Shown here: positions 62,510-64,000 of the stretch, one piece after another
Numbering within the stretch: position 1 is the first letter of the stretch
How the letters are laid out: every line of letters begins with the position of its first letter
Assembly: GCA_016707075.1 (NCBI GenBank)
Contig: JADJII010000009.1
Span: 171,372 to 235,371, forward strand
DNA from: Egaibacter danicus
Lineage (GTDB): Bacteria > Pseudomonadota > Gammaproteobacteria > Burkholderiales > Burkholderiaceae_C
Reading direction: 5' to 3'
Length of the DNA stretch: 64,000 bases
The notes under the pieces: model-generated
Databases searched by the model: none
The model's input: the letters and a program-made list of their open reading frames with translations, nothing else
What the model was told of the DNA's origin: nothing
Position numbers and translations under genes: made by a program

Positions 62510-63403
62510 ATGTTTGACTGGAACGACCTGAAATACCTGCTGGCCGTAGCGCGCCACCAGAGCACCACGGCAGCCAGCCGCGCGCTGGAGGTCAACCAGT
62601 CCACCGTGCAGCGCCGGCTGGCCGAACTGGAGCGGTGCATGGGGCAGGCACTGGTGCAGCGCCACCCCAGCGGTTATCGCCTGACGGCTTTTGGCGAGCA
62701 GTTGCTGCCCCTTGCCCAGCAGGTGGAGCAGGCCGTGGCGGCACTGACCCAGCACGTCGAGGCATTCCAGCGCGAGGTCTCGGGTGTGGTGCGCGTGACC
62801 TGTCCCGAGCCACTGATGTACCGCATCAACAACTCAACGCTGCTGGACCGGTTCCGTACCCGCTATCCCGGTCTGCAAGTGGAATTCGTGATGAGTGACA
62901 AGTACCTCGACTTTGCAAAAGGGGAAGTGGACATTGCCCTGCGCTCGGGTGACACCGAGGACAATGCGCTCGTCGGGCGCAAGGTGGGTGACTCGCTGTG
63001 GGCGGTCTATGCCAGCCCGAAATACATTGCGCGGCGCGGCCAGCCCGACCGCGTGGAAGATCTTGAGCGGCACGACTGGGTGGGCTTTGATGAGACCATG
63101 GCCAACCACCGCGCAACGCAATGGCTGCAGCAGGTGGCTCCGGCTGCACATGTCGTGGCACGCAACAACAGTGTGCTGGGATTGATCTATTCGGTGAAAG
63201 CGGGTGTTGGCCTGGCACCCCTGCCGACGGCGCTGGGTGACGCCGAGCCCGACCTGGTGCGGGTGCTGGGCCCCATTCCGGAATTGACGCGCATCTGGCG
63301 CGTGCTCACCACGCCGGAGTTGCGGCGCACGCCACGCGTGGCGGCGCTGTTTGACTTTCTGGTTGACGAGGTCGATGCCTTGCGGCCCATCATCACAGGC
63401 TAG
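62510..63403 (+). CDS. LysR-family transcriptional regulator
   Basis: A 297-aa regulator. The helix-turn-helix (LLAVARHQSTTAASRALEVN, STVQRRLAELERCMG) is at residues 8-55 and an effector domain follows (VRVTCPEPLMYRINNSTLLD). It lies 131 bp from the divergent methyltransferase gene, its likely target. Confidence 0.92.
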   Translation: MFDWNDLKYLLAVARHQSTTAASRALEVNQSTVQRRLAELERCMGQALVQRHPSGYRLTAFGEQLLPLAQQVEQAVAALTQHVEAFQREVSGVVRVTCPEPLMYRINNSTLLDRFRTRYPGLQVEFVMSDKYLDFAKGEVDIALRSGDTEDNALVGRKVGDSLWAVYASPKYIARRGQPDRVEDLERHDWVGFDETMANHRATQWLQQVAPAAHVVARNNSVLGLIYSVKAGVGLAPLPTALGDAEPDLVRVLGPIPELTRIWRVLTTPELRRTPRVAALFDFLVDEVDALRPIITG

Positions 63404-63420
63404 CCTGCAGCCCCACTGCG

Positions 63421-63846
63421 CTAGAGCAGCTTGAGCGTACCCTCATCCCGCTTGCCACCATAGAAGCGCTCCAGGGCGTCCTTGAACGCTGGCTCCTCGG
63501 GCGCAACCTGCGAGAAAAGCGTCAGACAGGACTTGAATTTGGCATCATCCGGCGAGCCAAAAATTTCATGCGCATTTTCATTGCGCTGTGCCAGCAGAAG
63601 CCTGGTGCAGTCGAGAAGCCGCTTGCCGAGTAGGGGGTGTTTCCAGTAGGCGAGCGCCTCTTCCCTTGACTCAATGCCGTAGTGTTTGGCCATCGGACTG
63701 CGGCCCAGCGCCTTGAGCTGGGGAAAGACAAACCACATCCAGTGGCTGGTTTTCTCCCCCATGGCCAGTTCGTCACATACCGATTCATAGACCCGGTCCT
63801 GCGCCTCAACAAAGCGTTGGAGACCTTGCGTTGTCAGATTCATCAT
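63421..63846 (-). CDS. DUF1810 family protein
   Basis: A 141-aa protein with the DUF1810 pattern: LQRFVEAQDRVYESVCDELA, HWMWFVFPQLKALGRSPMAK, YGIESREEALAYWKHPLLG and SPDDAKFKSCLTLFSQ. The biochemical role is unknown. The start at 63846 (MMNLTTQGLQRF) matches the family N-terminus; the frame is open further upstream but is not conserved-looking. Confidence 0.88.
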   Translation of the reverse strand: MMNLTTQGLQRFVEAQDRVYESVCDELAMGEKTSHWMWFVFPQLKALGRSPMAKHYGIESREEALAYWKHPLLGKRLLDCTRLLLAQRNENAHEIFGSPDDAKFKSCLTLFSQVAPEEPAFKDALERFYGGKRDEGTLKLL

Positions 63847-63922
63847 TCCATACAGTGTAAGGCTCAAAAGCGGGTACCATCCGCGCTTCAATGCCGGGGA
63901 AAACACCCCCAACAAATCACTC

Positions 63923-64000
63923 ATGCCTGCCCCGCTCTCCCTCCGTCATTTTCTGCTGGCCATGGCCGTCGTGATTGTCTGGGGTACCAATTTTGTCGTC
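63923..64000 (+). CDS. EamA-family transporter, 5' end only
   Basis: The first 26 codons (MPAPLSLRHFLLAMAVVIVW then GTNFVV) match the N-terminal membrane segment of EamA/DMT permeases, where W-G-x-N-F is typical. The gene runs off the window. It is divergent from the DUF1810 gene. Confidence 0.75.
   Translation, partial: MPAPLSLRHFLLAMAVVIVWGTNFVV

Overview
The window looks like the chromosome of a betaproteobacterium of the order Burkholderiales, most likely family Comamonadaceae (Rhodoferax/Polaromonas-like). The reasons are the gene order thrS-infC-rpmI-rplT-pheS-pheT-ihfA-merR ending at a tRNA-Pro, a Lys/Ala-repeat histone-H1-like protein with a SWIB domain, many Bug/tripartite-tricarboxylate transport genes, and a dispersed intergenic repeat (core ATGCGTGAGTAGCTAT) of a type I associate with that family. 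The genus is an inference. I see no phage, insertion sequence or CRISPR array.

Layout. (1) 1-10,050, mostly minus strand: gene-end fragment, tRNA-Pro(GGG), MerR regulator, ihfA, pheT, pheS, rplT, rpmI, infC (with an ATC start), thrS, then aceA (isocitrate lyase) with a one-base frameshift. (2) 10,326-26,128: polyamine catabolism. It holds a PotFGHI-type putrescine/spermidine importer, two glutamine-synthetase-like gamma-glutamyl ligases, PuuB oxidase, a truncated PuuC dehydrogenase joined in frame to a GabT-type transaminase, a SpuC-type transaminase, PuuD hydrolase, an agmatinase and a MocR/PdxR-type regulator. (3) 26,270-28,518: EamA transporter, RraA-like protein and the H1/SWIB protein. 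(4) 28,739-35,346: dipeptide ABC transporter in the order dppB-C-D-F-A (dppC and dppF frameshifted) and proline iminopeptidase. (5) 35,423-53,687: a large sugar/sugar-acid catabolic island around a TetR regulator. It holds a ThDP enzyme, four Gfo/Idh/MocA oxidoreductases, a complete sugar ABC importer, a complete TctCBA importer, an enolase-superfamily enzyme, a DUF993 protein and a TIM-barrel isomerase. (6) 53,700-64,000: ordinary accessory genes (MFS, AraC, two LysR, AhpD-like, DUF1348, PNPOx-like, KTSC, membrane protein, methyltransferase, DUF1810 and the start of an EamA transporter), separated by regions that look eroded.

How the genes work together. Region 2 would import putrescine (or make it from agmatine), gamma-glutamylate it and oxidise it to gamma-aminobutyrate and on to succinate semialdehyde. 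The damaged puuC is the weak link. Region 5 is the best candidate for an undescribed pathway: two unrelated importers, several sugar dehydrogenases, an isomerase, a DUF993 aldolase-like protein and a ThDP enzyme. Two matching 16-bp inverted repeats flank the TetR gene, and one overlaps a good sigma-70 promoter. The substrate is unknown.

A recurring oddity is small indels: aceA (1), dppC (2), dppF (1), the ThDP enzyme (2, compensating), araC (1) and DUF1348 (1). Each leaves conserved protein on both sides. These are either sequencing errors at short runs or early gene decay; the sequence alone cannot separate the two.
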